DNA of 64,000 bases from Chryseobacterium sp. LJ668 (GTDB lineage: Bacteria; Bacteroidota; Bacteroidia; Flavobacteriales; Weeksellaceae): assembly GCF_019613955.1 (NCBI RefSeq), contig NZ_CP080443.1, positions 558,001 to 622,000 on the forward strand. Reading direction: 5' to 3'. Below the pieces are notes generated by a model. The model saw only the letters and a program-made list of their open reading frames with translations, had not been told where the DNA came from and ran no database searches. Shown here piece after piece: positions 8,326-17,916 of this stretch. A program made the position numbers and the translations under genes. Numbering within the stretch: the stretch's first letter is position 1; each line of letters opens with the position of its first letter.

Positions 8326-9900
8326 ATGAATTCCGGAACCATACTTTTGCTCTTTGTATTTATCTATTTCATCGGTCTTTTGGTGATTTCTTATTTTACG
8401 AGCCGAAATTCTGACAACCAGTCTTTCTTTATCGGAAACAAAAAAAGCAAATGGTGGCTTGTTGCTTTCGGAATGATCGGAACCAGCCTGAGTGGCGTAA
8501 CTTTTATTTCTGTTCCCGGAACTGTCGGGAAAATGACGGGTTCTGAATACATCTTCGGAGGTTTTGAGTATTACATGATGGTGATCGGTTTTTTTATCGG
8601 GTATTTCATTGTGGCGGCGGTGCTCCTTCCCCTCTATTATAAGATGAACCTGACTTCGATTTACACCTATTTAGGAAAAAGGTTCAATGTAGAAGCACAC
8701 AAGATCGGTTCCATTTTCTTCATCATTTCAAGAGCAATTGGTGCTACTGCGCGTCTTTATCTTGTCGTGAATGTTTTACAGATATTTTTGCTCGAAGGGT
8801 TGGGTGTTCCGTTCTGGGTAACGGCTGCAGTGCTTTTGCTGATGGTGCTGTTATATACTTTTGAGGGCGGGGTAAAAACTATTGTGATTACCGATACTCT
8901 TCAAACATCTTTTATGATTATCAGTCTGGTTGCGTGTATCGTGTATATTTTATCCAATTTAAATTTATCTTTCGGCGAAGCCTATACCATTTTGGGAGAA
9001 AAAAATTACACCCATTTTATTAATTTTGATCCCAATTCAAAAACCTTTTTCCTGAAAACCATTTTAGGCGGAATTTTTATTACCATTGCAATGACCGGAT
9101 TAGATCAGGAAATGATGCAGAAAAACATTTCTGTTGACAATCTGAAAAATTCAAAGAAAAACATGCTTACTTTCGCAGGAACACTGCTTTTTGTGAATCT
9201 TGCTTTTTTGTTTTTGGGTGGCTTGCTTTATCTTTTTGCATTACAAAATGGTGCCGGATATTCTCAGATAACAAACATTGTAGAAGGAAAAGAAGTCGTT
9301 TCTAATATTTTCGGATTCAAAGATGCTGCCGGAAATGTAAAAAACATCATGGGAGACGATTTATTCCCTGCATTATCGCTTAACGGGTATTTTCCGATGC
9401 CAATTTCTGTCATTTTCATCATCGGATTGATATCAGCACTGTTCCCATCTGCGGATGGCGCGTTGACAGCGGTTACAAGTTCTTACTGTGTAGATTTATT
9501 AAATTTAAATGAAGATAAAATAAGGACTGAAAAGCAAAAAAAACATCTCCGTATGAAGATCCATTTGACGTTTACAGTGGTCTTCTTCATCCTGATTATG
9601 GTTTTTAAAGCAATGAATGACAAGTCGATCGTTTACCTTATCATGGAAATTGCAGGTTACACTTATGGACCACTTTTAGGCCTTTTTGCTTTCGGGATTT
9701 TTACCAAGTTCCAGATTTCAAGAAAATATTCCATTCTAACGATAACGCTTTTGGCTCCGGTCTTAACTTATCTTATTAATTATATGGTTACCACTTACAC
9801 CGATTACAGAATTGGTGTAGAGCTTATTATTTTGAATGGATTGCTAACGTTTATTGGGTTGTGGCTGGTGAAAAATAAAAATTATTTGAAGTTGGTGTAA
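8326..9900 (+). CDS. Sodium:solute symporter (SSS family)
   Basis: The 524-residue protein has 13 or so hydrophobic helices in the SSS/LeuT-fold arrangement. Family features include the N-terminal Asn-rich loop with a WWLVAFGMIGTSLSGVTFIS segment (about 44-63, the unwound Na+ site of TM1), YTFEGGVKTIVITDTLQ (about 184-200) and the GLISALFPSADGALTAVTSS helix (about 366-385), which matches the Na2 site of TM8. Substrate specificity cannot be read from the sequence; relatives carry sialic acid, sugars, proline or iodide. It stands alone: a TATATTTG element (8298-8305) precedes it and a terminator follows at 9971. It is unlikely to be part of the neighbouring transketolase unit. Confidence 0.9.
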   Translation: MNSGTILLLFVFIYFIGLLVISYFTSRNSDNQSFFIGNKKSKWWLVAFGMIGTSLSGVTFISVPGTVGKMTGSEYIFGGFEYYMMVIGFFIGYFIVAAVLLPLYYKMNLTSIYTYLGKRFNVEAHKIGSIFFIISRAIGATARLYLVVNVLQIFLLEGLGVPFWVTAAVLLLMVLLYTFEGGVKTIVITDTLQTSFMIISLVACIVYILSNLNLSFGEAYTILGEKNYTHFINFDPNSKTFFLKTILGGIFITIAMTGLDQEMMQKNISVDNLKNSKKNMLTFAGTLLFVNLAFLFLGGLLYLFALQNGAGYSQITNIVEGKEVVSNIFGFKDAAGNVKNIMGDDLFPALSLNGYFPMPISVIFIIGLISALFPSADGALTAVTSSYCVDLLNLNEDKIRTEKQKKHLRMKIHLTFTVVFFILIMVFKAMNDKSIVYLIMEIAGYTYGPLLGLFAFGIFTKFQISRKYSILTITLLAPVLTYLINYMVTTYTDYRIGVELIILNGLLTFIGLWLVKNKNYLKLV

Positions 9901-9970
9901 GTTATTATGACACCTAGCTTATTGTACGAACCGGTCGAGGTTTAGACCATAAAAAAGCAGATACTAACAG

Positions 9971-9998
9971 AATCCGGGGCTCAACATCCGGATTTTTC
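9971..9998 (+). terminator. Terminator after the symporter gene
   Basis: A 7-bp stem AATCCGG/CCGGATT with a 10-nt loop and a following TTTT run. Confidence 0.65.
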
Positions 9999-10024
9999 CA
10001 TTTCCGTAAGCCAGCAAAAAATTG

Positions 10025-10032
10025 TAGATTTG
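10025..10032 (+). promoter_or_regulatory. TAnnTTTG -7 element of the transketolase promoter
   Basis: TAGATTTG matches the Bacteroidota -7 consensus. Transcription would begin about 10039, downstream of the in-frame ATG at 10030, which supports translation from the ATG at 10054. Confidence 0.5.
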
Positions 10033-10053
10033 CGTGCAAATAAATCCTATATA

Positions 10054-10905
10054 ATGAGTAAAAGTATTGAAGAGCTGAAATCTCTTACTACGCAAATCAG
10101 AAGAGACATTTTGAGAATGGTTCATGCTGTAAATTCGGGACATCCTGGTGGAAGTTTAGGCTGTACAGAGTATTTCACAGCACTCTATGGCAAAGTAATG
10201 AATTACAATCTTCCCTTCACCATGGAAGGCAAAAACGAAGATCATTTCTACCTTTCAAACGGACATATTTCACCGGTTTTCTATTCTACATTGGCAAGAT
10301 TCGGGTTTTTTCCGGTGGACGAATTAAAAACTTTCAGAAAACTGGATTCAAGATTACAAGGTCACCCAACTACCCACGAAGGTTTGCCGGGAATCAGAAT
10401 TGCTTCAGGATCTTTAGGTCAGGGACTTTCTGTAGCACTTGGTGTTGCTGAGGGTAAAAAATTAGACGGTGACGATTCTTTGGTATATACCCTTCACGGC
10501 GACGGAGAATTGCAGGAAGGTCAGGTTTGGGAAGCATTAATGTACGCTGCAGCTAAAAAAGTTGATAATATCATCTCAACAATTGATTACAACGGACGCC
10601 AGATTGACGGTGATACCGATGATGTTTTAAGCTTAGGAAATTTACATGCAAAATTAGAAGCTTTCGGCTGGACTGTTTTGGAAGAGAAAAACGGTAACGA
10701 TCTTGAAACAGTAATCGCGATTCTTGAAAGAGCAAAAACTGAAACGGGAAAAGGTAAACCGGTAATTATCATCCTACATACAGAGATGGGATTTGGTGTA
10801 GATTATATGATGGGAACTCATTCTTGGCATGGTAAAGCTCCGAATGACGAGCAACTGGATACCGCTTTCAAACAATTATACCTCGAAGCTCCTACAGATT
10901 ATTAA
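10054..10905 (+). CDS. Transketolase, N-terminal (thiamine-diphosphate-binding) subunit
   Basis: The 283-residue protein is the pyrophosphate-binding half of transketolase, which moves two-carbon units in the pentose phosphate pathway. Visible motifs: RMVHAVNSGHPGGSLGCTE (about 19-37), GRLGQGLS-like GSLGQGLSVALG (about 119-130) and the ThDP motif GDGELQEGQVWEALMYA (GDG at about 150, ending in N at 180 within STIDYNGRQIDG). The catalytic core is incomplete by itself: the pyrimidine-binding domain is encoded by the next gene, and the two subunits must associate. An upstream in-frame ATG at 10030 falls on or before the predicted transcription start, so 10054 (MSKSIEELKS) is preferred. A 91-bp spacer with a 13-bp inverted repeat separates the halves. 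Confidence 0.92.
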   Translation: MSKSIEELKSLTTQIRRDILRMVHAVNSGHPGGSLGCTEYFTALYGKVMNYNLPFTMEGKNEDHFYLSNGHISPVFYSTLARFGFFPVDELKTFRKLDSRLQGHPTTHEGLPGIRIASGSLGQGLSVALGVAEGKKLDGDDSLVYTLHGDGELQEGQVWEALMYAAAKKVDNIISTIDYNGRQIDGDTDDVLSLGNLHAKLEAFGWTVLEEKNGNDLETVIAILERAKTETGKGKPVIIILHTEMGFGVDYMMGTHSWHGKAPNDEQLDTAFKQLYLEAPTDY

Positions 10906-10910
10906 CATCA

Positions 10911-10962
10911 TTGATAATTGATAGGCGATTAATGATTTTCGCATTTTCATATCAATTATCAA
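10911..10962. repeat. 13-bp perfect inverted repeat between the transketolase halves
   Basis: TTGATAATTGATA at 10911-10923 is matched by its exact reverse complement at 10950-10962, with a 26-nt loop. The spacer lacks a T tract, so it is not a classical terminator. It could be a copy of a dispersed intergenic repeat, or an RNA hairpin tuning expression of the second subunit. Confidence 0.6.
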
Positions 10963-10996
10963 GCAACATTAATCAATTATAAATTAGAAATTCCTC

Positions 10997-11944
10997 ATGA
11001 AATATACATATACAGAAAAAAAAGATACCCGTTCAGGATTCGGAGCCGGATTGGCTGAATTGGCTGACACAAATCCCAATGTAGTAGCACTTTGTGCAGA
11101 TCTTATCGGTTCTTTGAAAATGGAGAAATTTATCGAAAAAGCTCCTGAAAGATTTTATCAGGTAGGTATCGCAGAAGCCAATATGATGGGTTTGGCTGCG
11201 GGCTTGAGCATCACAGGAAAAATTCCTTTTACAGGAACTTTTGCCAACTTTTCTACTTCAAGGGTGTACGACCAGATTCGTCAGTCTATTGCTTATTCAG
11301 GAAAAAACGTTAAAATCTGTGCTTCTCATGCAGGTCTTACTTTAGGTGAAGACGGCGCAACACACCAAGTTTTAGAAGATATCGGTATGATGAAAATGCT
11401 TCCGGGAATGACGGTGATCAACCCTTGTGACTACAACCAGACAAAAGCTGCTACGATTGCAATTGCAGATTTTGAAGGTCCTGTTTATTTGAGATTTGGA
11501 AGGCCTACAGTACCCGTTTTTATTCCGGAAGATATGCCTTTCGAGATCGGAAAAGGAATTCTTTTACAGGAAGGAACAGATGTAACGATTGTTGCAACGG
11601 GCCACTTGGTATGGGAGTCATTGGTTGCTGCGGATGAACTTGAAAAAGAGGGCATTTCTTGTGAAGTAATCAATATTCACACGATTAAACCATTAGACGA
11701 GGAAATCATTTTAAAATCTGTTGAAAAAACAGGTAAAATTGTAACTGCTGAAGAACACAATTACTTAGGTGGATTAGGTGAATCAGTTGCAGGAATGTTA
11801 GCTAGAAAAAGACCTACGAGACAAGAATTTGTGGCTGTGAATGATACTTTCGGAGAATCTGCAACACCTGCTGAATTAATGAAAAAATATAAAATTGACG
11901 CAGCTGCCGTGAAGGAAGCGGTCAAAAGAATTTTAGATAAATAA
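10997..11944 (+). CDS. Transketolase, C-terminal subunit
   Basis: This 315-residue protein is the other half of the split transketolase, homologous to the pyrimidine-binding and C-terminal domains. It contains FYQVGIAEANMMGLAAGLS (about 52-70), where the Glu is the conserved residue that activates the thiamine aminopyrimidine, FANFSTSRVYDQIRQSIAY (about 84-102), and the C-terminal Rossmann-like domain with VATGHLVWESLVAADEL (about 199-215) and AEEHNYLGGLGESVAG. It partners with the product of 10054-10905, giving a heterotetramer as in other split transketolases. A terminator lies 20 bp after its stop. Confidence 0.92.
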   Translation: MKYTYTEKKDTRSGFGAGLAELADTNPNVVALCADLIGSLKMEKFIEKAPERFYQVGIAEANMMGLAAGLSITGKIPFTGTFANFSTSRVYDQIRQSIAYSGKNVKICASHAGLTLGEDGATHQVLEDIGMMKMLPGMTVINPCDYNQTKAATIAIADFEGPVYLRFGRPTVPVFIPEDMPFEIGKGILLQEGTDVTIVATGHLVWESLVAADELEKEGISCEVINIHTIKPLDEEIILKSVEKTGKIVTAEEHNYLGGLGESVAGMLARKRPTRQEFVAVNDTFGESATPAELMKKYKIDAAAVKEAVKRILDK

Positions 11945-11966
11945 CTTCTTTTGAAGTCAAAATTAG

Positions 11967-11994
11967 AAAGCATCCAAATTGGATGCTTTTTTTT
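11967..11994 (+). terminator. Terminator of the transketolase operon
   Basis: Stem AAAGCATCCAA/TTGGATGCTTT with a run of eight T. Confidence 0.88.
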
Positions 11995-12061
11995 ATCATT
12001 AAAAATTAATGCAAATCAAATATAAAGTTTCGTTTAAAAATCTGAATCTTCAAATGTCTTT

Positions 12062-12451
12062 TTATCTAAAAAACTTCCATTTTGGAATAATAGCCAACAT
12101 CCCAAATCCTGTAAAAAGGAAAAGATTGGTCACATCAGAATAAAGGAAAGTAGACAGATAATAATTGTGCATAAAGAAGTGCAAAACCAACATTACGGGA
12201 AACAAAATTATGCCTATTTTACGATAAAAATACATCAGTGTAATTCCTGCAATCATCAACAAGTCTACCGAAAATATAAAGTAAAAATATTCTGAAGGAA
12301 TATTCAGAGTTTTATGCTGCAGGTATTCATCTACGTCTAATCCTATTCCCATAAAGGTAAATAAAAGCAGGGCAGCCAAGGCTAAAATAAAACCCCATCC
12401 TTTCTTCGGATTTTCATCAAAATAACTGTATTCTTTGTATTCCTTATCCAT
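12062..12451 (-). CDS. Hypothetical four-helix membrane protein
   Basis: The 129-residue product begins with a hydrophilic, Tyr/Glu-rich head (MDKEYKEYSYFDENPKKGWG) and then has four hydrophobic segments (about 20-37, 57-75, 80-97, 104-122) with short loops, ending in a basic WKFFR tail. No enzymatic motif is visible and I do not recognise a named family. It lies downstream of an Lrp/AsnC gene on the same strand, separated by a strong hairpin at 12464, so it may be expressed from its own promoter or by read-through. Location in the inner membrane is inferred. Confidence 0.7.
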   Translation of the reverse strand: MDKEYKEYSYFDENPKKGWGFILALAALLLFTFMGIGLDVDEYLQHKTLNIPSEYFYFIFSVDLLMIAGITLMYFYRKIGIILFPVMLVLHFFMHNYYLSTFLYSDVTNLFLFTGFGMLAIIPKWKFFR

Positions 12452-12463
12452 AGTACAAAAATA

Positions 12464-12493
12464 AAGAACTTATGAATACATTCATAAGTTCTT
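12464..12493 (-). terminator. Hairpin terminator after the Lrp/AsnC gene
   Basis: A perfect 13-bp stem (AAGAACTTATGAA and its complement) around TACA; on the minus strand it is followed by TATTTTTG, so it works best for the Lrp/AsnC transcript. Confidence 0.7.
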
Positions 12494-12519
12494 CGGTATT
12501 TATATCGTCTAAAATTTGA

Positions 12520-12990
12520 TTAAATTGATATTGCGTTGATCAATCTGTTTTTGTCGCTTAAAAACTCTTCCATAGAGATCATACTTTCAGTTCTCATCAC
12601 ATCCTGGATATCATCGATCTGATAAATAATTTTTTTAGCGTCTTCAGTATTTTTTGCTTTTACCTTGCAGAAAATATTATATTTTCCGGAGATAACGCTT
12701 GCTTCTACTACGTTTGGAATTGTTCCCAATTCTTTCAAAACCTCTTGTGTGCGGTTTGATTTTGTTAAAAGAATTCCTATAAAAGCTGTAAAGTGGTAAT
12801 CTAGCTTACCATAATCTAAATTAAGAGATGATCCTAAAATAATACCTGCATCTTCCATTTTCTTCACCCTTACGTGTATTGTTCCTGCAGATACGTCCAT
12901 CTGTTTTGCAATTTCTGTAAAAGGCATTCTTGTGTTTTCTACTAAGAAATCAAGAATTTTCTTGTCTATTTCGTCCAGTTGATAGTTCAT
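12520..12990 (-). CDS. Lrp/AsnC family transcriptional regulator
   Basis: The 156-residue protein has the standard two-domain plan: an N-terminal AsnC-type winged helix (about 5-60: DEIDKKILDFLVENTRMPFT, then EIAKQMDVSAGTIHVRVKKM as the helix-turn-helix) and a C-terminal RAM/AsnC ligand domain (about 65-140) with VVEASVISGKYNIFCKVKAK. Such proteins form dimers and octamers and respond to amino acids. A TAATTTTG -7-like element lies in the AT-rich leader upstream of its ATG. The effector and targets cannot be told from sequence; the gene is transcribed singly toward the membrane protein gene. Confidence 0.9.
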   Translation of the reverse strand: MNYQLDEIDKKILDFLVENTRMPFTEIAKQMDVSAGTIHVRVKKMEDAGIILGSSLNLDYGKLDYHFTAFIGILLTKSNRTQEVLKELGTIPNVVEASVISGKYNIFCKVKAKNTEDAKKIIYQIDDIQDVMRTESMISMEEFLSDKNRLINAISI

Positions 12991-13124
12991 ATTAGTGAAA
13001 TTATATTTTTCCTAAAAAATCAATAAATTTTTTACAAAATTAAGAAAAATATATTAACTAAAAAAAATATATCAAACATTAACAATAATTAACACGGATG
13101 ATAAAAATCATTCAAGTATTCAGA

Positions 13125-16100
13125 TTATTTAAGCCTAGATATTACGGAATCTGTTTTTATTTCATTATTAGCAGAAGGCCTATTTTTATCTTTTTTCTTC
13201 TTTTTAAAGAAAGAATTGAAGCTTTTACTCCATACGATACCACCGCCATACGCTTGATTTGCAGAACCATTGGTACCCACTGTCCCTACTCCCATTCCGA
13301 TATTGGTTGGTTTAGAATATCCTCTTAACAATAAAGTTCCGTCATTTTTCTTAGAAATGTCATACTCTATAGATCCTTCTCCGGAGAGATAGTTGTTATC
13401 GGTACCCTCAGTTTTATTTAAAGGAATACCTAAACCAGTTTTGACAGTAACTCTTGGCGAAAGGTCAAAACTTACACCTGCATTAGCTCTGTCTCCACTA
13501 TTTGAATATTGGTCGCCTCTCACATAATTAAGGTCAATCTGGAATTCACTGCTCATCGTATTAAGAACAGATCCCAATTGCTTTAAAAGCATGTTGTAAC
13601 CTGAAGATTCTGCGACTCCTACTGCATCAATATCTACTCCACCAGTATTAGAAACGTTAAAACTGTTTAACAAAAGAATGGAACCAAACTGAAGAACATT
13701 TTCTCCTTCTGTCTGATTAATTTTTGCCGCTAAAGTTTCTTTCACTTGGCTAGAAACATCCAGTGCTGTAACATTTAGTGCAATATCTGGGTCATTCAGC
13801 GTGTTAGTAATATTTGCTTGCAGCAATATACTGATTGGCTGCAATTGGCCCATATTCAGATATTCTCCTGCATTGGAAACCATTCTTACATAATTTGCGG
13901 TAATATCCAGAGCTGGTTTCATCGCATCACCATCCCAACGGATGCTGCTGTTTTTTTGAATTTGAAAAGTTCTGTTAAGAATGGCTTTGGAAACAAAAGT
14001 TCCACTGTCTACCATGTAAGACCCGTTCATCGAAATTGCTCCCTGTCTGCCCATCTGGAATCTCAGATCCTCTGCAACCCCTTTTACAGTGATATTTCCG
14101 ACATCATCACCTACTAAAACATTGACCGTAGTTCCTTTATCCACATCAAGACTGAAATCGATATTCATATTAGCTCCCGATTTTTTCTTGTCTTCTAAAG
14201 TAACCAGACCGTCTTTACCTTCTTTTAAGAATCTGAGCATCTTAAATTCTTCAACATTGGAGGTAGAACTAGAATTAAAAGTGAATGTGCTTCCATTCAG
14301 CGCTTTCATGTTCGGAGTTGATAAATTTAAAGCGGAAACAGGACCATCGACATAGAGATCTCCCTGTCCGTAGACTCTTCCCCAGAAAAGATCATACTCT
14401 TTTTGCGTAGTATTCAGCATCAATAAATTATCGGCTCTCATTACAAGGTTGACTCCCATTGAGGATAAGGTTTCAAATTGTATTGCCCCGGAAATTGTGC
14501 CCTGAGAATTTGTTCTACCGTCGTGCACCCCAATATTATTTAAAATTGCCAAACCTCTTGAAAGCGGAATAACTGTATCATCAAAAGAATAATCTACACC
14601 CGTGAATAGAAGTTTTAAACCAAATTCTTTTAAAGCAATATCTCCGCTGTAATCTAAGTTTTTCAAAGTTCCGTTGATCTTCAGATCTCCGGTTGCTTTT
14701 CCTCTCAAGTTTCCAAAAATAGCCTGAACAAACTGTTGGGTAAAAGCCAGATCAAACTCATCCAGCTGTGCTACCAAATCAATAGTCGGAGACGGGGTAT
14801 TGTTATTAACAGTTCCCGTGAGGTGAAGATTATTGTTCCCGATTACACCTGCTGAAGTAACTTTCACATCAACATCATACACATTTAATGAAAAACCGTT
14901 AACCGCAGAAATGGTAAGGTCTCCCATATCATTCCCGTTCATCATAATGTCATCAACCGTTAAATCAACAAGGGGCTGCAATGTGCTTTTATCCATCCTG
15001 ATCTTCACATTACCGTTGGCTAAACCCTTGATATCCATAGGATTTCCGCCCGCCTGCATCTCTAATAATTTTTCAATCGCAAAATCCTGAACTTCAGCAT
15101 CAACATAGAAATCTTTAGCAGATTTAAATGTAGATTCGTTGATCAATAATGAGCTTTGATCTGAATAGATTCTGAGGTTTTTAATTTCAAAATCCTGTGT
15201 CTTTTTTCTGTAACTTATGTAATGATCTAATCCCGGTGACGTGTCGATTGCCCATTTTACATTATTAAAACTTACTTCTGTAGGTTCAAATCTGAAAATA
15301 TAATCTCCCGCAGGATTTGTCGACTGATTAAAGTTAATTGCGTAATTCTTCAGATTGTCATCCAATTCATCTTCCGGACTTCCATGTTTAAAACTTGTTG
15401 CAATACGAAGCGTAGTATTGTTTTCATTTTTTCCGGTCAGAAGAATGTCTTTAAGAATGTTTTTATTGTATTCTATTCTTTTAATTTTCGCATACAGTTG
15501 CTGGTCGAGGTTAGCTGTATTTATTCTCACCATTACGCTGTCTACCAGCGCGCTGTCTCTGGTTATCATCTCCCGCTCATTGATCTTATAATCTGGATTA
15601 GCACTTGCTAAAGCCTTATCAGCATCGGTAATTTCCTCTTTTTTGGTCATTACATATTTCAGCGAGGCGGCATCAAGATTTAGAATGAGATTATTTGAAT
15701 TTCCTTCGTATTCACCCTCTACGGTTGCGCCTTGAGGAAGCTTCAGATCCGGCATAAAATAGCTGACCAAACCTTGCTGAACGTCAAAGTTCATTGTGAA
15801 TCTCTGTCCGCGATACAATTTTCTCGGTGGCGGGCCGACCAATATCTTACCTAGCCCGTTTTCTACCATTCCGGCAAGATCGGCAAGGTTATATTTACCG
15901 GAAATTTTACCATCAACTGCTCCGGGAGCCTTTACATCAATCACCCGATTTCCGCCTTCTATAAATGTTTTTACTTTTGCATTCGGAATCTGGTAACGCT
16001 GTGTAGCGGTTGCAAAATTGATATTATTTGCTTCAACATCCAGATTCAAATCATTTAAATTGGTCATCGATATCTTCCCGTTTACCCTTCCGCTAACGAT

Positions 16101-17912
16101 CTGGTTTCCGGGTTTGCCGGTGAAGTAATTCATATTAAGATGTGATACACTTGCATCAATATTGGCGGAGATTCTTGAAGTGCTGAAATCGATAAGGCCT
16201 TTTAGGGTTGCTTTTGCCTGTTCATCATTAACAGTAATTAACCCATTGTATTTTCTGTGATCAAGTAAACCGTCTAAATTCAGATTATTGATTTCCTTAT
16301 TCATGATATCAATACTCGAAATTTGAGATCTCGTTCTGATGCGCATGGTTTTTACATCAAAACTTTGCCCGTCGATATTGAATTTCCCTGAAATCAGACC
16401 CACCGTTTTACTTTTGGTAATCACCGAAGTATTTAAATCTTTTACTTCTGCATATCCTTTGTATTTAGGCATTGTTGTACTGAAGTCCGTCAATGAAAAA
16501 TTGGAAATTTTTGCCTGTCCGATTCCGGTCATCAGTTTTCCGGAGGACACATATACTTGTTTTGGATTTACTTTTACATCTCCGTTGTATTTTAATTTCC
16601 CAAAATCATCTGCGAAGTTTTTCATTTTAGCTGAAATAAATTTCGGCATCATGGCTTTTAGATCTTTATAGGTAAAATCTGCGGAAAGATTATTGGTTTC
16701 GATCAAAAAATTACCTTTTAAAAGATTGGTAATATACATTTTTTGGGTGGCAATATTCACCGATGGATTTCTGATCAGGAAGTTATCTAAAGTGAATTTG
16801 TTCAGCGGACCTGTCATTTTCCCGCTAATATTAAAAGGAATAAAATTATCCCAATTGGTTACAAAATAAGAGATGTCATACCCGCTCAGCTGGCTTCCCA
16901 TTTTGAGATTCATATCCCATTTTACTTTGTTGGCAAAATCTGCCCAGGAACCCCTATTTAAATTAAATTTAATATCTCCCTGAAGAAGAGAATGATCTGT
17001 ATTCAGCGTTAAATCTTTCAGATAAAGAAAATCTTCGGTCATTGAAAAATCGGTAGAGAACGTATCTACAAAATGAGATTTCCCCCATCTTTTTGTGGTA
17101 AATGTGAAATTATTGATTTGAGCTGAAATATCTGCACCGTTCACCTTAAGTATTGGAGCGATCAGGTTCACATTCGTTGCTGTCAGCCATTTCCCAGCTT
17201 CTCCGGGAGAGTTCTGATTGACAATAGAAACTTTAGAATCAAGTATTTCTAATCGTGAGTTTAGCTGAAAAGGAGGTTTTGTAGAATCTTTTTTCTTACC
17301 GCTGTCGAAGAGTTTGGTAAAACGGATGAAATTTGAAATACTGTCGCCTTTATACGTAATGACTTTTATGTCGGCATCAATAAGTCTTAAACCGTTAAAA
17401 CTTAATGAATTGTTTTTACCAATATTGGTTGCCAAAGAAAACCAATCTGAATTGGCTTTAAATTCTCTCGCTTTGATGAAATCTAAATCTTTATAATCTT
17501 TTATCCTTAATCCTTTGATGGTAACATCTCCAAAGAAATCAACCTCTACACTTTCGGTAGACATTTTAGCTTTAAAATCTCTGTTGACAATCTGTAAAGC
17601 TTGATCTGCAGCCCATCGTTTGGTAACCGGAAGATTAATGGCAATGAGAATAACGGCAACGAGTGCCAGAATTGTCCAGAAAAGGATCAGTAAAAGTCTT
17701 GCCCACCATGAATAGCTGGTTACATCTTTTGCAGCCTGCTTACCAAATTCCTGAGCGGTATCTATTGGGTGTTTTATGGCATCAGAAGCGAGCTCAGAAG
17801 CCTCTTTCACAGTCTCCTGAACATTATCAACCGTTTTCTGCACCTGATCTCCTAAGTTTTCAGCTACCGATTTTTTATGCTCATTTTCGTTATTATTCTC
17901 TAACTTTGCCAT
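13125..17912 (-). CDS. tamB: TamB-like translocation and assembly module / AsmA-like barrier protein
   Basis: From the ATG at 17912 the protein has 1595 residues. A polar, amphipathic N-terminal region (about 1-65) precedes a single transmembrane helix (ARLLLILFWTILALVAVILI, about 72-91). A very long run of beta-strand repeats follows, and the last 400 or so residues match the TamB/DUF490 domain, with GSYMVDSGTFVSKAILNRTF and a C-terminal beta-rich end. TamB-like proteins bridge the inner and outer membranes, helping outer-membrane protein assembly and lipid transport. Starts further upstream (17981) would run into tsaD and lack support. The ATG is only 4 bp from the divergent tsaD ATG, so promoter and leader must lie inside the tsaD coding region or be absent. 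Confidence 0.9.
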   Translation of the reverse strand: MAKLENNNENEHKKSVAENLGDQVQKTVDNVQETVKEASELASDAIKHPIDTAQEFGKQAAKDVTSYSWWARLLLILFWTILALVAVILIAINLPVTKRWAADQALQIVNRDFKAKMSTESVEVDFFGDVTIKGLRIKDYKDLDFIKAREFKANSDWFSLATNIGKNNSLSFNGLRLIDADIKVITYKGDSISNFIRFTKLFDSGKKKDSTKPPFQLNSRLEILDSKVSIVNQNSPGEAGKWLTATNVNLIAPILKVNGADISAQINNFTFTTKRWGKSHFVDTFSTDFSMTEDFLYLKDLTLNTDHSLLQGDIKFNLNRGSWADFANKVKWDMNLKMGSQLSGYDISYFVTNWDNFIPFNISGKMTGPLNKFTLDNFLIRNPSVNIATQKMYITNLLKGNFLIETNNLSADFTYKDLKAMMPKFISAKMKNFADDFGKLKYNGDVKVNPKQVYVSSGKLMTGIGQAKISNFSLTDFSTTMPKYKGYAEVKDLNTSVITKSKTVGLISGKFNIDGQSFDVKTMRIRTRSQISSIDIMNKEINNLNLDGLLDHRKYNGLITVNDEQAKATLKGLIDFSTSRISANIDASVSHLNMNYFTGKPGNQIVSGRVNGKISMTNLNDLNLDVEANNINFATATQRYQIPNAKVKTFIEGGNRVIDVKAPGAVDGKISGKYNLADLAGMVENGLGKILVGPPPRKLYRGQRFTMNFDVQQGLVSYFMPDLKLPQGATVEGEYEGNSNNLILNLDAASLKYVMTKKEEITDADKALASANPDYKINEREMITRDSALVDSVMVRINTANLDQQLYAKIKRIEYNKNILKDILLTGKNENNTTLRIATSFKHGSPEDELDDNLKNYAINFNQSTNPAGDYIFRFEPTEVSFNNVKWAIDTSPGLDHYISYRKKTQDFEIKNLRIYSDQSSLLINESTFKSAKDFYVDAEVQDFAIEKLLEMQAGGNPMDIKGLANGNVKIRMDKSTLQPLVDLTVDDIMMNGNDMGDLTISAVNGFSLNVYDVDVKVTSAGVIGNNNLHLTGTVNNNTPSPTIDLVAQLDEFDLAFTQQFVQAIFGNLRGKATGDLKINGTLKNLDYSGDIALKEFGLKLLFTGVDYSFDDTVIPLSRGLAILNNIGVHDGRTNSQGTISGAIQFETLSSMGVNLVMRADNLLMLNTTQKEYDLFWGRVYGQGDLYVDGPVSALNLSTPNMKALNGSTFTFNSSSTSNVEEFKMLRFLKEGKDGLVTLEDKKKSGANMNIDFSLDVDKGTTVNVLVGDDVGNITVKGVAEDLRFQMGRQGAISMNGSYMVDSGTFVSKAILNRTFQIQKNSSIRWDGDAMKPALDITANYVRMVSNAGEYLNMGQLQPISILLQANITNTLNDPDIALNVTALDVSSQVKETLAAKINQTEGENVLQFGSILLLNSFNVSNTGGVDIDAVGVAESSGYNMLLKQLGSVLNTMSSEFQIDLNYVRGDQYSNSGDRANAGVSFDLSPRVTVKTGLGIPLNKTEGTDNNYLSGEGSIEYDISKKNDGTLLLRGYSKPTNIGMGVGTVGTNGSANQAYGGGIVWSKSFNSFFKKKKKDKNRPSANNEIKTDSVISRLK

Positions 17913-17916
17913 TACT

